DNA from: Nitrosovibrio sp. Nv4
GTDB lineage: Bacteria; Pseudomonadota; Gammaproteobacteria; Burkholderiales; Nitrosomonadaceae
DNA: 64,000 bases
Reading direction: 5' to 3'
NCBI RefSeq assembly: GCF_900215485.1
Contig: NZ_OCMZ01000002.1
Location: 1,384,730 to 1,448,729, forward strand
This document shows positions 9,269 through 17,696 of this stretch, one piece after another. Position numbers and translations under genes: made by a program. The first letter of the stretch is position 1. Each line of letters starts with the position of its first letter. The notes under the pieces are model-generated. The model had not been told where the DNA came from. It made no database searches and saw only the letters and a list, made by a program, of their open reading frames with translations.

Positions 9269-12200
9269 ATGACAATTCGAAAAACGACTTATATTTTCTA
9301 TCTGATGACGGCGGTACTTATTTCCCTGCTTACGCTGTTTATTGCGCTCCGTTTCCTGGAGCACCGGAAACTGAGTGATGCCCAAGACCTGCGCTACGCC
9401 TCCTTCCTTGCAGCGGATGAGCTGCGCCAATCCTCCGATGATCTGACGCGCATGGCGCGTGCCTATGTCGCCACACGCGACCCGAAGTTTGAGCGAATCT
9501 ACTCCAATATATTGGCGATCCGCAACGGCGACGAGGAGCGCCCGCTGCACTATGAGCGCGGTTACTGGGATCTCATCGTCGCCGATGCAGACTTCCAGCC
9601 CGCACCGGGGCGCAGGATTTCCTTTAGATCGCGAATGAAAAAGCTCGGGCTTACGGCGGCAGAGCTTGCAAAACTTGCGAAAGCCGAAAGTCACTCAAAC
9701 CAATTGGTGGAGCGGGAACGCAGCGCATTCAATGCAATGAAAGGGCTGTTTCAGGACTCGAACGGAAAGTTCAGCGTGAAGGGCACACCGGACACCGCGT
9801 TGGCCGGTAGCCTACTGCATGATGAGAGCTACCATATTACCAAGGCCGAGATCATGCGGTTGGTGAACGAGTTTTATGAGCTGCTCGAGGAGCGTACACT
9901 CAATACAATAGCTCTCGCTGAGGACCGCTCCAACCTCTACGTATCCGGCGTCTTTTTTACGCTCGCCTTTCTCATGGCTTGGCTCGCCCTTTCGTATCGC
10001 GTCGTGCGCCGGAAGGTACAAAATCTTGCATGGCTCGAAGATGAAACCAGGAATATCGGAAAGGTGGGCAGCACGCCTCGTTTCTACATTGACTCAAACG
10101 ATGAGATAGGCAGTCTTTCCCGCGCCTTCACTACGGCTCAAACGGAACGCGATCGTTATTTTAATCAGTCCCTTAACTTTCTTGCGATTTCCGGTTTCGA
10201 CAATCGTTTCAAGCGAGTGAATGCAGCTTGGACCAGGGTTTTCGGCTATTCGGCGGAAGAACTTCTGTCCAAGCATTTCATGGACCTCGTCTTCTCCGGT
10301 TCACGGGCAGATACTGTGCTAGAGCTGGACAAGCTCATCTTGGGTGTTCCTGTTTCCTTTGAAAGCCAGATGCGCTGCAACGATGGCTCCTTTCGCTGGG
10401 TCTTATGGAATATAGCTCCGGCACAAGACACTCGTGAATTCTACTTTTCGGGCCAGGATATCACACCAAGGAAGAATATCGAGACAGAGCTGCATAAGGC
10501 CCGAAAAGTAGCGGAGGCTGCAAACCGGGCCAAAAGCGAGTTTCTGGCAAATATGAGCCATGAGATCCGCACGCCCATGAACGGAGTACTTGGCGCGGTT
10601 GGGCTGCTTTTGAATACTTCATTAATCGCCTCGCAGCGCGAGTTGGCGGAACTGGCGAGAGCCAGCGGCGAGACCCTGCTCTCCATTATCAATGACATTC
10701 TCGATTTTTCCAAAATCGAAGCAGGTAAACTCGTTATTTCACCCGTTCCTTTTGATCTTCTTCAAACTGTTGAAGAGGTGGCGAGCATGATTGCCATGCA
10801 GCCGGCAAGAAAGAAAAATGTGAATGTAATAGTGCGTTACCTGCCGAATGTGCCGCGCTATGTATTCGGTGATCTGGGCCGTATCCGTCAAATACTGACC
10901 AACTTGACTAACAATGCCATCAAGTTTACTGACAAGGGCCACGTACTCATCGATGTGGAAACCGATGCGGTTAGTAAAGATGAGGTGTCCCTCCGCATCA
11001 GCATTGAAGATAGCGGACTGGGAATCGCGGCAGATAAACTAGAAAACCTCTTCGACAAGTTTACGCAAGCAGATACCTCTACCACGCGGCGTTATGGGGG
11101 CGCCGGCTTGGGTCTGGCTATCAGCAAGCAACTGGCTAAATTGATGGGCGGCACCATTGGGGCGAAGAGCCGGGTTGGCGTTGGATCGACGTTCTGGTTT
11201 ACCCTGCGCCTGGCCTTGCAGAAAGAAGCTCCGCGGGACGTGAGACCGAATGTGGATCTGGATCTGGCAGGTATTCGTGTGTTGATCGTGGACGATAACT
11301 CAGCTAATCGCCTGGTGCTGCAAGAGCAACTCCGCGGCTGGAGGATGCGCATCGGCAGTTGCGCGTCTGGTGCGGAAGCGTTACGGGCGCTTCAAGAGTC
11401 CCAAGCCGCCGGCGATCCCTACAAGATCGCGATCCTCGATCATCAAATGCCGGAGATGGATGGAGAAATACTGGGCAAGGTTATCAAGGCCAACCCATTG
11501 CTCCACGATGTTCAACTGGTGATGCTCAGCTCACTGGGCCAAGAAGGTGATATCAGGCAGCGACTCAAGAAAGCTGGTTTTGCAGCCTATCTCGCCAAGC
11601 CGGCCCGGCAATCGGAACTATTGCTAACTCTGGTAAGCATACGGGATGCGCAACGCAACCGGCAGGCTATAAATCTCATGGATGTGCAGCCATCCCTACC
11701 AGAATCTCCTGCGCGACAGCTTGTTTATAACTCTCCATTTGCCGGAACCCGCGTCCTACTTGCTGAGGACAACGTTACCAATCAGCTCGTTGGCGCCATG
11801 ATGCTGCGGAATCTGGGCTGCCTGGTGGATGTCGCCGCCAATGGCCGGGAAGCAATGGAAATGGTGGGGGCATTTCTCTACGATGCTGTATTCATGGATT
11901 GCGAGATGCCCGAGATGGACGGGTTTGAAGCTACTGCCGCAATTCGCCGCCGGGCGGACAGCAACTCGCGGCCACCCATCATCGCTGTTACGGCGCAGGC
12001 CATGCAGGGTGATCAGGAACGTTGCCTTCTCGCAGGCATGGACGATTACATTGGTAAGCCAGTAAAGCAGGAAGATTTTGCGGCAGCGTTAAAACGTTGG
12101 TTGCCGGATCACGAACGAGGGCAGAAGAGTGAGGCAAAACCCTGCCTGACAAGGCGTGAAGAGGTGGCCGGCACTATCTCAGACCAGTCCCTGCTACCAG

Positions 12201-12601
12201 TCTCTTTATCGCTTTCGACTTCATCTGCGCTGAACCCGAAAGTCATTGCGCGACTTCGGTCGCTCGCGGAAGCAACGAACCCATCCTTGATTACGCAGAT
12301 ATTTACATCGTTCCTGAGCGATGGGACTGAACGCATCAATACTATGCGGGAGGCGGTAGTTGGAAGCGATGCCGAACTCCTGGGGAAAGCCGCCCACGCC
12401 ATCAAAGGCGCGAGCGCCAATATCGGCGCTCATTCCATGGCCGATATCGCACGAAAACTGGAACTTTTAGGCAAATCAGGCAGCATATACGGAGCGATTG
12501 TCTTGATAGAACAAATTGAAGTGGAGTTTGAACGTGTGAAGAGCGAAATAGGCCAGCTGAATGTCAGTGGTGTGCCGTTGTCCGATGCAGCGCAGCTATG
12601 A
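9269..12601 (+). CDS. Hybrid sensor histidine kinase (TM-PAS-HisKA-HATPase-REC-REC-Hpt)
   Basis: 1110 residues from the ATG at 9269, preferred over an ATG 42 bases earlier because the first membrane helix (TTYIFYLMTAVLISLLTLFIA) then starts at residue 6. A periplasmic sensor of about 190 residues lies between this helix and a second one (LYVSGVFFTLAFLMAWLALSY). A PAS domain follows, then the HisKA box FLANMSHEIRTPMNG with the phosphorylated His near 431, and the HATPase boxes (NLTNNAIKF, DSGLGI, GAGLGLAIS). Two receiver domains (VLIVDDN...; VLLAEDN... FMDCEMPEMDG) and a C-terminal Hpt domain (AAHAIKGASANIG) make a complete phosphorelay. The stop overlaps the start of the diguanylate cyclase gene, its obvious partner. 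Confidence 0.93.
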   Translation: MTIRKTTYIFYLMTAVLISLLTLFIALRFLEHRKLSDAQDLRYASFLAADELRQSSDDLTRMARAYVATRDPKFERIYSNILAIRNGDEERPLHYERGYWDLIVADADFQPAPGRRISFRSRMKKLGLTAAELAKLAKAESHSNQLVERERSAFNAMKGLFQDSNGKFSVKGTPDTALAGSLLHDESYHITKAEIMRLVNEFYELLEERTLNTIALAEDRSNLYVSGVFFTLAFLMAWLALSYRVVRRKVQNLAWLEDETRNIGKVGSTPRFYIDSNDEIGSLSRAFTTAQTERDRYFNQSLNFLAISGFDNRFKRVNAAWTRVFGYSAEELLSKHFMDLVFSGSRADTVLELDKLILGVPVSFESQMRCNDGSFRWVLWNIAPAQDTREFYFSGQDITPRKNIETELHKARKVAEAANRAKSEFLANMSHEIRTPMNGVLGAVGLLLNTSLIASQRELAELARASGETLLSIINDILDFSKIEAGKLVISPVPFDLLQTVEEVASMIAMQPARKKNVNVIVRYLPNVPRYVFGDLGRIRQILTNLTNNAIKFTDKGHVLIDVETDAVSKDEVSLRISIEDSGLGIAADKLENLFDKFTQADTSTTRRYGGAGLGLAISKQLAKLMGGTIGAKSRVGVGSTFWFTLRLALQKEAPRDVRPNVDLDLAGIRVLIVDDNSANRLVLQEQLRGWRMRIGSCASGAEALRALQESQAAGDPYKIAILDHQMPEMDGEILGKVIKANPLLHDVQLVMLSSLGQEGDIRQRLKKAGFAAYLAKPARQSELLLTLVSIRDAQRNRQAINLMDVQPSLPESPARQLVYNSPFAGTRVLLAEDNVTNQLVGAMMLRNLGCLVDVAANGREAMEMVGAFLYDAVFMDCEMPEMDGFEATAAIRRRADSNSRPPIIAVTAQAMQGDQERCLLAGMDDYIGKPVKQEDFAAALKRWLPDHERGQKSEAKPCLTRREEVAGTISDQSLLPVSLSLSTSSALNPKVIARLRSLAEATNPSLITQIFTSFLSDGTERINTMREAVVGSDAELLGKAAHAIKGASANIGAHSMADIARKLELLGKSGSIYGAIVLIEQIEVEFERVKSEIGQLNVSGVPLSDAAQL

Positions 12602-13488
12602 AGATACTCATCGCAGAGGACGACGCTACCTCCCGCTTATTGTTTGCCGCCACGCTCAGGAAATTGGGACATACCGTGACGGCAGTAGAGAACGGGCGCA
12701 AGGCTTGGGAAGCATGGCAAAAGGACGAGCATTTTCTGCTCATTTCTGACTGGATGATGCCAGATGTGGATGGTTTGCAGTTGTGCAAAATGATCCGCGG
12801 GGAGCCCAACCTGCGATATACCTACATCATCCTTCTTACGGCGCTGGACAGCAAGGGTAGCTTTCTCGAAGGAATGGACGCAGGCGCAGATGATTTCATT
12901 ACCAAACCGTTCGATGAAGAACAGCTGGCAACCCGGTTACGGGTCGCGGAACGAATTCTGGGGTTGCATCAAAAGCTACATATTCAGGCAACGCATGATC
13001 ACCTCACAGGCGTATGGAATCGCGCCGCCATCATGGGTCATCTGCAAAAGGAGTTGGAGCGGGCAGCGCGTGAAGGTACCTGCACAAGCGTTATAGTAGC
13101 CGATCTCGATCACTTCAAGCGAGTCAACGATACCTACGGGCATCCCGTCGGCGATGAGGTATTGCAAGAGGCAGCCCGGCGCATGGGACTCGCATTGCGC
13201 GGTTATGACCGCATCGGGCGCTATGGAGGGGAGGAATTTCTTATCACAGCATCCGGTTGTGGCTGGAACGAGGCCATGGCTCTCGCCGAAAGAATCTGTA
13301 GTTCTCTCAGCAGGCAGCCTGTTAATAGCGGGGCAGGGCAAATTCCCATGACTGTAAGTTTAGGCGTTGCTGTTGGTTGCGGGCAAGGTAAAGATACAGG
13401 AGTGCTCATCGCAGCCGCCGATGAGGCGCTTTACCGGGCAAAAAAGTCTGGCCGTAATCGGATTGAATTGTCAAATCAGACGACGTAA
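12598..13488 (+). CDS. Response regulator diguanylate cyclase (REC-GGDEF)
   Basis: 296 residues; its ATG overlaps the kinase stop by four bases (ATGA), so the two are translationally coupled. The receiver domain covers residues 1-120, with the phosphoacceptor Asp51 in SDWMMPDVDG and Lys103 in ITKPF. The GGDEF domain has the catalytic motif GGEEF at 210-214. RGYD at 201-204, five residues before it, is the allosteric I-site for product inhibition by cyclic di-GMP. The enzyme should make c-di-GMP from two GTP when phosphorylated, most likely by the upstream hybrid kinase. The output process is not shown, but the PEP-CTERM gene lies just downstream. Confidence 0.94.
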   Translation: MKILIAEDDATSRLLFAATLRKLGHTVTAVENGRKAWEAWQKDEHFLLISDWMMPDVDGLQLCKMIRGEPNLRYTYIILLTALDSKGSFLEGMDAGADDFITKPFDEEQLATRLRVAERILGLHQKLHIQATHDHLTGVWNRAAIMGHLQKELERAAREGTCTSVIVADLDHFKRVNDTYGHPVGDEVLQEAARRMGLALRGYDRIGRYGGEEFLITASGCGWNEAMALAERICSSLSRQPVNSGAGQIPMTVSLGVAVGCGQGKDTGVLIAAADEALYRAKKSGRNRIELSNQTT

Positions 13489-13879
13489 TCAAGGTCCGGA
13501 ATATGGTGATGAAAAGTTACCACCCCCGTTCCTAACGATTTCGCGTAAAGGCGGTCGATATTGCCGGCTATGGAAACATTCCCATTGAAACAAATTTGCC
13601 GCACGGCGTGCCAATCCTGCAAACCAGGCGGAGGATTATCTGGACGGCCGTGGCGGTGCAGGATCAGGACGACATTTGGGTCTACAACGCCATTGACAAT
13701 CCACGCGCGGCGGACGGAGGGAATGGATGAGGTTTTGCAGCAATGCAGTGTTTCGATTTGAGCCCTGGCCCATCTAATCAATCAGCCCCAGGGCTTAAGA
13801 AATCTGTCTTCGTATAGTGACATGAAAAACTCTTACAGCTCAGGCGTTTGATGGAAGCGCTGAAATAAGCGTCTCCCAT

Positions 13880-13918
13880 AGGGGACGGAATTTCGGTTAA
13901 AACCGGAAAGTCTCCCCT
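13880..13918. promoter_or_regulatory. Nested palindrome, candidate upstream activator site
   Basis: AGGGGA (13880-13885) pairs with TCCCCT (13913-13918), and between them TTCGGTTAAAACCGGAA forms an inner palindrome (CGGTT, AA, AACCG). Its centre lies about 50 bases before the -24/-12 promoter, a position that suits an enhancer-binding protein of the sigma-54 class. A transcription-termination hairpin is the alternative; there is no T-run. Confidence 0.45.
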
Positions 13919-13947
13919 AATCGATTGATTCCTTGTCAGATATCTTC

Positions 13948-13963
13948 TGGCATACAAATTGCT
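13948..13963 (+). promoter_or_regulatory. Sigma-54 (-24/-12) promoter of the PEP-CTERM gene
   Basis: TGGCATACAAATTGCT matches the consensus TGGCAC-N5-TTGC(A/T) with exact GG-to-GC spacing and one mismatch. It lies about 100 bases before the ATG at 14064. PEP-CTERM genes in betaproteobacteria are known to be driven by RpoN with the PrsK/PrsR two-component system, which supports the reading. Confidence 0.7.
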
Positions 13964-14063
13964 TTTTCGCCTATAGCCGTGCTGTTGATGTGTTTGTTAG
14001 TGGCGCCATTTGGCCGGCTGTAGCTTCAATTTTTTGAAAAATAATATTAGGAGGATAAGCATT

Positions 14064-14807
14064 ATGAAAAAGAAAGAAGTTGTACTCGCCCTGGTTGCAA
14101 TGTTTGGACTGGCGGCGGAATCGTCAGCATCTGGCGGCTTAGGAGTTTCTGCGGGATTAGGGGCACCTACGGAACTCGGCGTTTCCACAGACCCGGGAGC
14201 TTCTATCAACTCAGGCGCTTATGCCGGCTCGGGCGCTTCTACGAACTTAGGCACCTCTACAGGCTTAGGAACTTCCGCCGACATAGGAGCTTCCACCGAC
14301 ATAGGAACTTCTACCGATATAGGAACTTCTACCGATATAGGAACTTCTACCGGCATAGGAACTTCTACCAACTCAGACATAGACTTGGGGGTTTCTAATG
14401 ACTTAGGGGTTTCTAATGACTTGGGAGTATCAACTGACTTGGGGATTTCCGCAGGAGTCGCTCCGAAGCTCAGCCTCACTGCTGATACAGATGCCTCAAC
14501 CTCTACCGAGATCAGCGCGTTGACCGCCTCAGCAGCTGCAACCACCAATACCGGACTGCCTGCCGTGCTCGGTTCAGATATCGCAGATACAGGTGTTGAT
14601 ATAGCTAGTCAATCAACTAACACTTTTGATTTGAGCGCAGCAGTGGAGATGGAAAATATGCTTCCCCAACTGGCAGTAGCGGCCGATGCGGCCGATGCAG
14701 CGGTTTCCGCAGTTCCGGAAGCGGATGCGTATGCGATGCTTTTGGCCGGGCTCGGTCTGATGGGTCTCATGGTAAACCGCAGAAAAGGAAAGCGGATAGA
14801 AATATAG
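14064..14807 (+). CDS. PEP-CTERM sorting-domain protein with Gly/Ser/Thr hexapeptide repeats
   Basis: 247 residues from the ATG at 14064, eight bases after TTAGGAGG. A signal peptide (MKKKEVVLALVAMFGLAAESSAS) leads into about 130 residues of imperfect six-residue repeats of the type GTSTDI and GVSNDL. The C-terminus is a PEP-CTERM tail: VPEADAYAMLLAGLGLMGLM followed by the basic cluster NRRKGKR. Such proteins are exported, processed at the tail by exosortase and linked to exopolysaccharide and floc or biofilm formation. The repeats are near-identical at DNA level in the middle (about 14281-14370), which suggests slippage-driven length change. Nothing enzymatic is visible. Confidence 0.88.
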   Translation: MKKKEVVLALVAMFGLAAESSASGGLGVSAGLGAPTELGVSTDPGASINSGAYAGSGASTNLGTSTGLGTSADIGASTDIGTSTDIGTSTDIGTSTGIGTSTNSDIDLGVSNDLGVSNDLGVSTDLGISAGVAPKLSLTADTDASTSTEISALTASAAATTNTGLPAVLGSDIADTGVDIASQSTNTFDLSAAVEMENMLPQLAVAADAADAAVSAVPEADAYAMLLAGLGLMGLMVNRRKGKRIEI

Positions 14808-14858
14808 AAAATCCTGCTGAGGTTTGCCTGGGTATTGGGTTTGGAAATATTGGTTCGG

Positions 14859-14892
14859 GGAAGAGCGCATCATCGCATTGTGCGACTCTTCC
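14859..14892 (+). terminator. Hairpin downstream of the PEP-CTERM gene, possible terminator
   Basis: GGAAGAG pairs with CTCTTCC, extended inward by CGCA / TGCG, about 50 bases after the stop. No long T-run follows, so it could be a 3'-end stabilising hairpin. Confidence 0.45.
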
Positions 14893-14908
14893 TCCCAACA
14901 GACTCTTA

Positions 14909-15130
14909 CTAGGAGACGTACCCGAGCTGAAGCAGACCGCACAACCTTTCAGACGTAAGTAGCAGTCCTTCCTCTAGGCGCAAGCCATGCGATGCGCAAG
15001 AGAAATCAGGTAGGAAATCGTGGCTTATTTCTTTTGAGAATGCAGAAAATCGAGCCTGGTTATGCTCTTGTCCCTCTTGCCACACTTTGTCGTCAAAAGT
15101 TTCTCTCCGATCGAATCGTGCAAGCGGCAT
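14909..15130 (-). CDS. Possible small hypothetical protein
   Basis: 73 residues starting MPLARFDRRETFDDKV with GAGGAAAT just before the ATG. Composition is protein-like, but there is no recognisable domain and it ends close to the PEP-CTERM hairpin. It may be a real small gene or an eroded remnant at the island edge. Confidence 0.3.
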   Translation of the reverse strand: MPLARFDRRETFDDKVWQEGQEHNQARFSAFSKEISHDFLPDFSCASHGLRLEEGLLLTSERLCGLLQLGYVS

Positions 15131-15373
15131 TATTTCCTCATGTGTAATGCGGATACGAACCCTGTCTTTTGAACAGCTTACCGCGCCGATTTCGCTGCGT
15201 GTAGGGAGCTATTTTTTTCGGGCGGACTCGCCTATCGGTTTCAGCAACTCCTTCCTGTTGTTATTTGGATCAGCCCGATTCACGGCCCTGGCCGCTCTTC
15301 ACCGTAAGAATAACCGGGGCAGACGACAATATTTGCGAGCTTAACGCGTAAATTTACTAAGAGGCGAGATTAC

Positions 15374-15397
15374 GTAATAATTGGGGCGAGATGGCGG
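15374..15397 (+). repeat. Dispersed 24-base repeat, copy 2
   Basis: Begins GTAATAATTGGGGCGAGATG and matches the motif at 5532 at 22 of 24 positions. It lies about 300 bases outside the hsdR remnant and marks the left edge of the defence island. Confidence 0.55.
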
Positions 15398-15689
15398 GAG
15401 GGTGACATTCATATCTAAGCTTGAAACCCGTATCACTGCTATGTTTGACTCACAGCCTCAAGCAAGTTACCACGTTTGTTACCACGGTTATTACCTCGGT
15501 ACCCCGAAATCAGCACTGGAGATACTGCCCAATAGCCGATAAAACCATTTCTCGCTCCGTTGGTTCAACCAGATCCGATAGAATGAAGGGGTTACAAGAC
15601 AATGCTTGCTACTCCTTTTTTGCTCACCGCGCACTTTCCCATCTGGTACCTCACGCCGCCGCACCTGCCTGTGGTGACACCTTAGGGGG

Positions 15690-16542
15690 CGTCGTGCCGG
15701 GTGGTAGGTGGAGTAAAAAACCATATCCGTCATCCAGCGCTTGAAGTTGTGGTTGTCGCTGTACTGCTTGAACAGCTCTGTGTGATCAAATGAGCCAAGC
15801 ACGACGCGATTCAGCGCCTTGTCGTGTTCCAGCTTTGCGTTTTGTTTGTCAGAGTTGGCCTGAGCATTCTGGTACGCCTTGTCCTGTACCACGCGGGCCG
15901 GAATCTCCTTGGTGATGACCTTGCGAATCTTGTCGCCGTCCTTCCACTCGATATTGCCGAACATATTGTTGGACGCCCTGATGATGTTCGACAGCTTGTC
16001 GATGTCCGGCCGCCACCACCGCCACCGCCTTGGGTGGGGGCGGCTCGATGAAGGCATCCGTGTCGTTCATCTATCGACGCAGCGTGGTCGTAGCTCTTGA
16101 TGGTGCCGACAATCTGCGTATCTGGTGCGCGCCGGTCAGTGATAACGACGACAGAGTCGAACTGGGTCAACATGGCATCGGCGGCGCTTTTGAGCTCGAC
16201 CAACTGGTGGGCCAGTTATGAGAGCGTGTTGCTCTTGCCGCTGCCTGCTGAACGTTGGATGAGATACCGCTTGCCATATTCGGCATCTGCAGACTTTACA
16301 TCTATATCGAAACTCGCAGTGACGTCGTAAAATGATATTCTAGCGGTCTTCATTGTCCCAAGCTCCTTATGGGCTGCTACAAAATCTTTAGTATCTACGT
16401 TTGGTAGCCATCCCTTGATATTTGCTTCACGTGCAAGCACCCAGTGGTCTTCTGCCAACTCGGTTTCATTCATCAGCGCCTCGAGTCCAGAAACATCAAC
16501 CGATCCAGTCGCAAGACCTTTCGAATTACGTGAAGAGCACAT
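15690..16542 (-). pseudogene. hsdR: Eroded type I restriction endonuclease subunit (hsdR) remnant
   Basis: Reading the minus strand in shifting frames gives pieces of HsdR in the right order. First comes the Walker A segment YLIQRSAGSGKSNTLS, then SVVVITDRRAPDTQIVGTIKS, like the helicase strand that normally reads VVVTDR.VLD.Q. Next is FGNIEWKDGDKIRKVITKEI, and last the C-terminal-domain segment NHNFKRWMTDMVFYSTY. Stops and frameshifts separate them and several hundred codons are missing, so no working protein is possible. No hsdM or hsdS is present. It shows that the site held an earlier restriction system. Confidence 0.75.
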
Positions 16543-16691
16543 AGCAACACATGGATCGTAGACCTAGCGGAATGTGTGCGAACCTGGTAGTCTCCGGTCA
16601 CCTGAGACAGAAGCTTCGCTCTCTGGATGCTTCGGACACTTCCGACTGATAGGAAAGCCGCGCAGCTGCGCCGGCGCTGACTGAAATAAAA

Positions 16692-17696
16692 ATGGCAACT
16701 TTCGTGGATTTGTTTTGTGGAGGCGGATTCGGGGCCAGGGGGGCGGTTCAAGGAGGAGGCGTTCCACTATTGGGATTGGATGCGTGGGATTTGGCCACTA
16801 AGACTTACGAGGCCAACTTTCCGTCGGCGGATGTAATCACTGATTTCATTGAAAACGTCGACGCCGCCGCGCTGGGTCGACGGTATCGTCCGGACGTGCT
16901 CGTGACGTCTCCCGAGTGCACCTCGCACTCAATTGCACGCGGCGCCAAGCCAGGGTTGGAAAGCAGTCGTGAAACTGCGATTGGCATTGTTCCGTGGGTG
17001 GAGTCGATGCACCCTCGATGGGTCATTGTCGAGAACGTCAACCGGATGAAAAAGTGGGACCGACACAACGAGCTCGTCGCGACGATTGAGGGGCTGGGCT
17101 ATACGGTCAGTGATCTTTTCCTCAATGCTGCCGATTTCGGGGCCGCCCAAGCGCGGAAGCGCATGTTTCTTGTCTGTGACAAGCAAGGTTCAAAAGTTTC
17201 GCGGGAACAGCTATTGGCATTCGGAAGCGATCGGCCCCTGACGGCCAACGATATTATCGATTGGGAGACTCCGTATCCGTCCAGTCCACTACGCAAGCCG
17301 GGAAGAGCGAAGGCCACACTGGAGCGGGCGGACCGGGCTATCGCCGCATCGGGCCGGAATGTCCCATTCATCATCGTCTATTACGGATCAGACTACGCTG
17401 GCGGCTGGCAAACGCTGGACGTTCCACTGCGCACCGTGACCACCGTAGATCGGTTCGGGCTTGTAACCTGGCGAAAGCGCGAGCCCTACTTGAGGATGCT
17501 TCAACCCAACGAATTGCTCAAGGCGATGGGCGGCGGCGACGAACATCTGTTACCTCATGGTACCCGCCGCGAAAAGGTCAAGCTTTGCGGAAATGGCGTT
17601 TGCTCGGAGGTCATGGCTGCCATCTTCAAGTGGATCAGCGTGGCTCAGACACATCCCCGAGGAAGGGCGATGCGACAACGCCGACCCAATGATTGA
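16692..17696 (+). CDS. DNA (cytosine-5) methyltransferase
   Basis: 334 residues, short for the family. Motif I is FVDLFCGGGFGARG (residues 4-17), motif IV SPECTSHS with the catalytic Cys76, motif VI VENV (113-116), motif VIII QARKRMF (153-159), and motif X GNGVCSEV near residue 308. It should transfer a methyl group from SAM to C5 of cytosine in a short DNA site. Motif IV carries Glu in place of the usual Pro before the Cys. The gene overlaps the downstream nuclease gene by eight bases, forming a restriction-modification pair; the facing operon ends in vsr, which fits a 5-methylcytosine system. Confidence 0.92.
   Translation: MATFVDLFCGGGFGARGAVQGGGVPLLGLDAWDLATKTYEANFPSADVITDFIENVDAAALGRRYRPDVLVTSPECTSHSIARGAKPGLESSRETAIGIVPWVESMHPRWVIVENVNRMKKWDRHNELVATIEGLGYTVSDLFLNAADFGAAQARKRMFLVCDKQGSKVSREQLLAFGSDRPLTANDIIDWETPYPSSPLRKPGRAKATLERADRAIAASGRNVPFIIVYYGSDYAGGWQTLDVPLRTVTTVDRFGLVTWRKREPYLRMLQPNELLKAMGGGDEHLLPHGTRREKVKLCGNGVCSEVMAAIFKWISVAQTHPRGRAMRQRRPND

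Larger units (their letters stand above)
13489..14063. other. Regulatory intergenic region upstream of the PEP-CTERM gene
   Basis: About 575 bases. It holds an 8-base inverted repeat (AGCCCTGG near 13758, CCAGGGCT near 13787), a nested palindrome at 13880-13918 and a sigma-54-type promoter at 13948. A minus-strand frame at 13476-13781 reads somewhat protein-like (GVVTFHHHIPDLDYVV at its end) but has no ribosome-binding site, so I do not call a gene. Confidence 0.5.
14893..15690. other. Gene-poor border of the island with copy 2 of the dispersed repeat
   Basis: Apart from the doubtful 73-residue frame nothing codes convincingly here. Copy 2 of the 24-base repeat starts at 15374. Near 15469 GTTACCACGTTTGTTACCACGG gives a short direct repeat (GTTACCACG twice, GTTACCACGG being the second). 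Similar TTACCACGG strings occur just upstream of the integrase at 48600-48630. The stretch may be an old recombination border. Confidence 0.4.

Noticed and set aside
13476..13781. Minus-strand frame of 101 codons
   Set aside because: Partly protein-like, but there is no ribosome-binding site, no family and it overlaps the diguanylate cyclase end.
14219..14548. 109-codon minus-strand frame with PxSVEVP repeats
   Set aside because: Produced by the 18-base DNA repeats of the PEP-CTERM gene read backwards.
15385..15410. TGGCGGGAGGGTGACATTC as a second tRNA-Ser 3'-end copy
   Set aside because: Similar to TGGCGGAGAGGGTGGGATTC but with a gap and several mismatches, and the flanking integrase-type repeats are in the wrong relative orientation.
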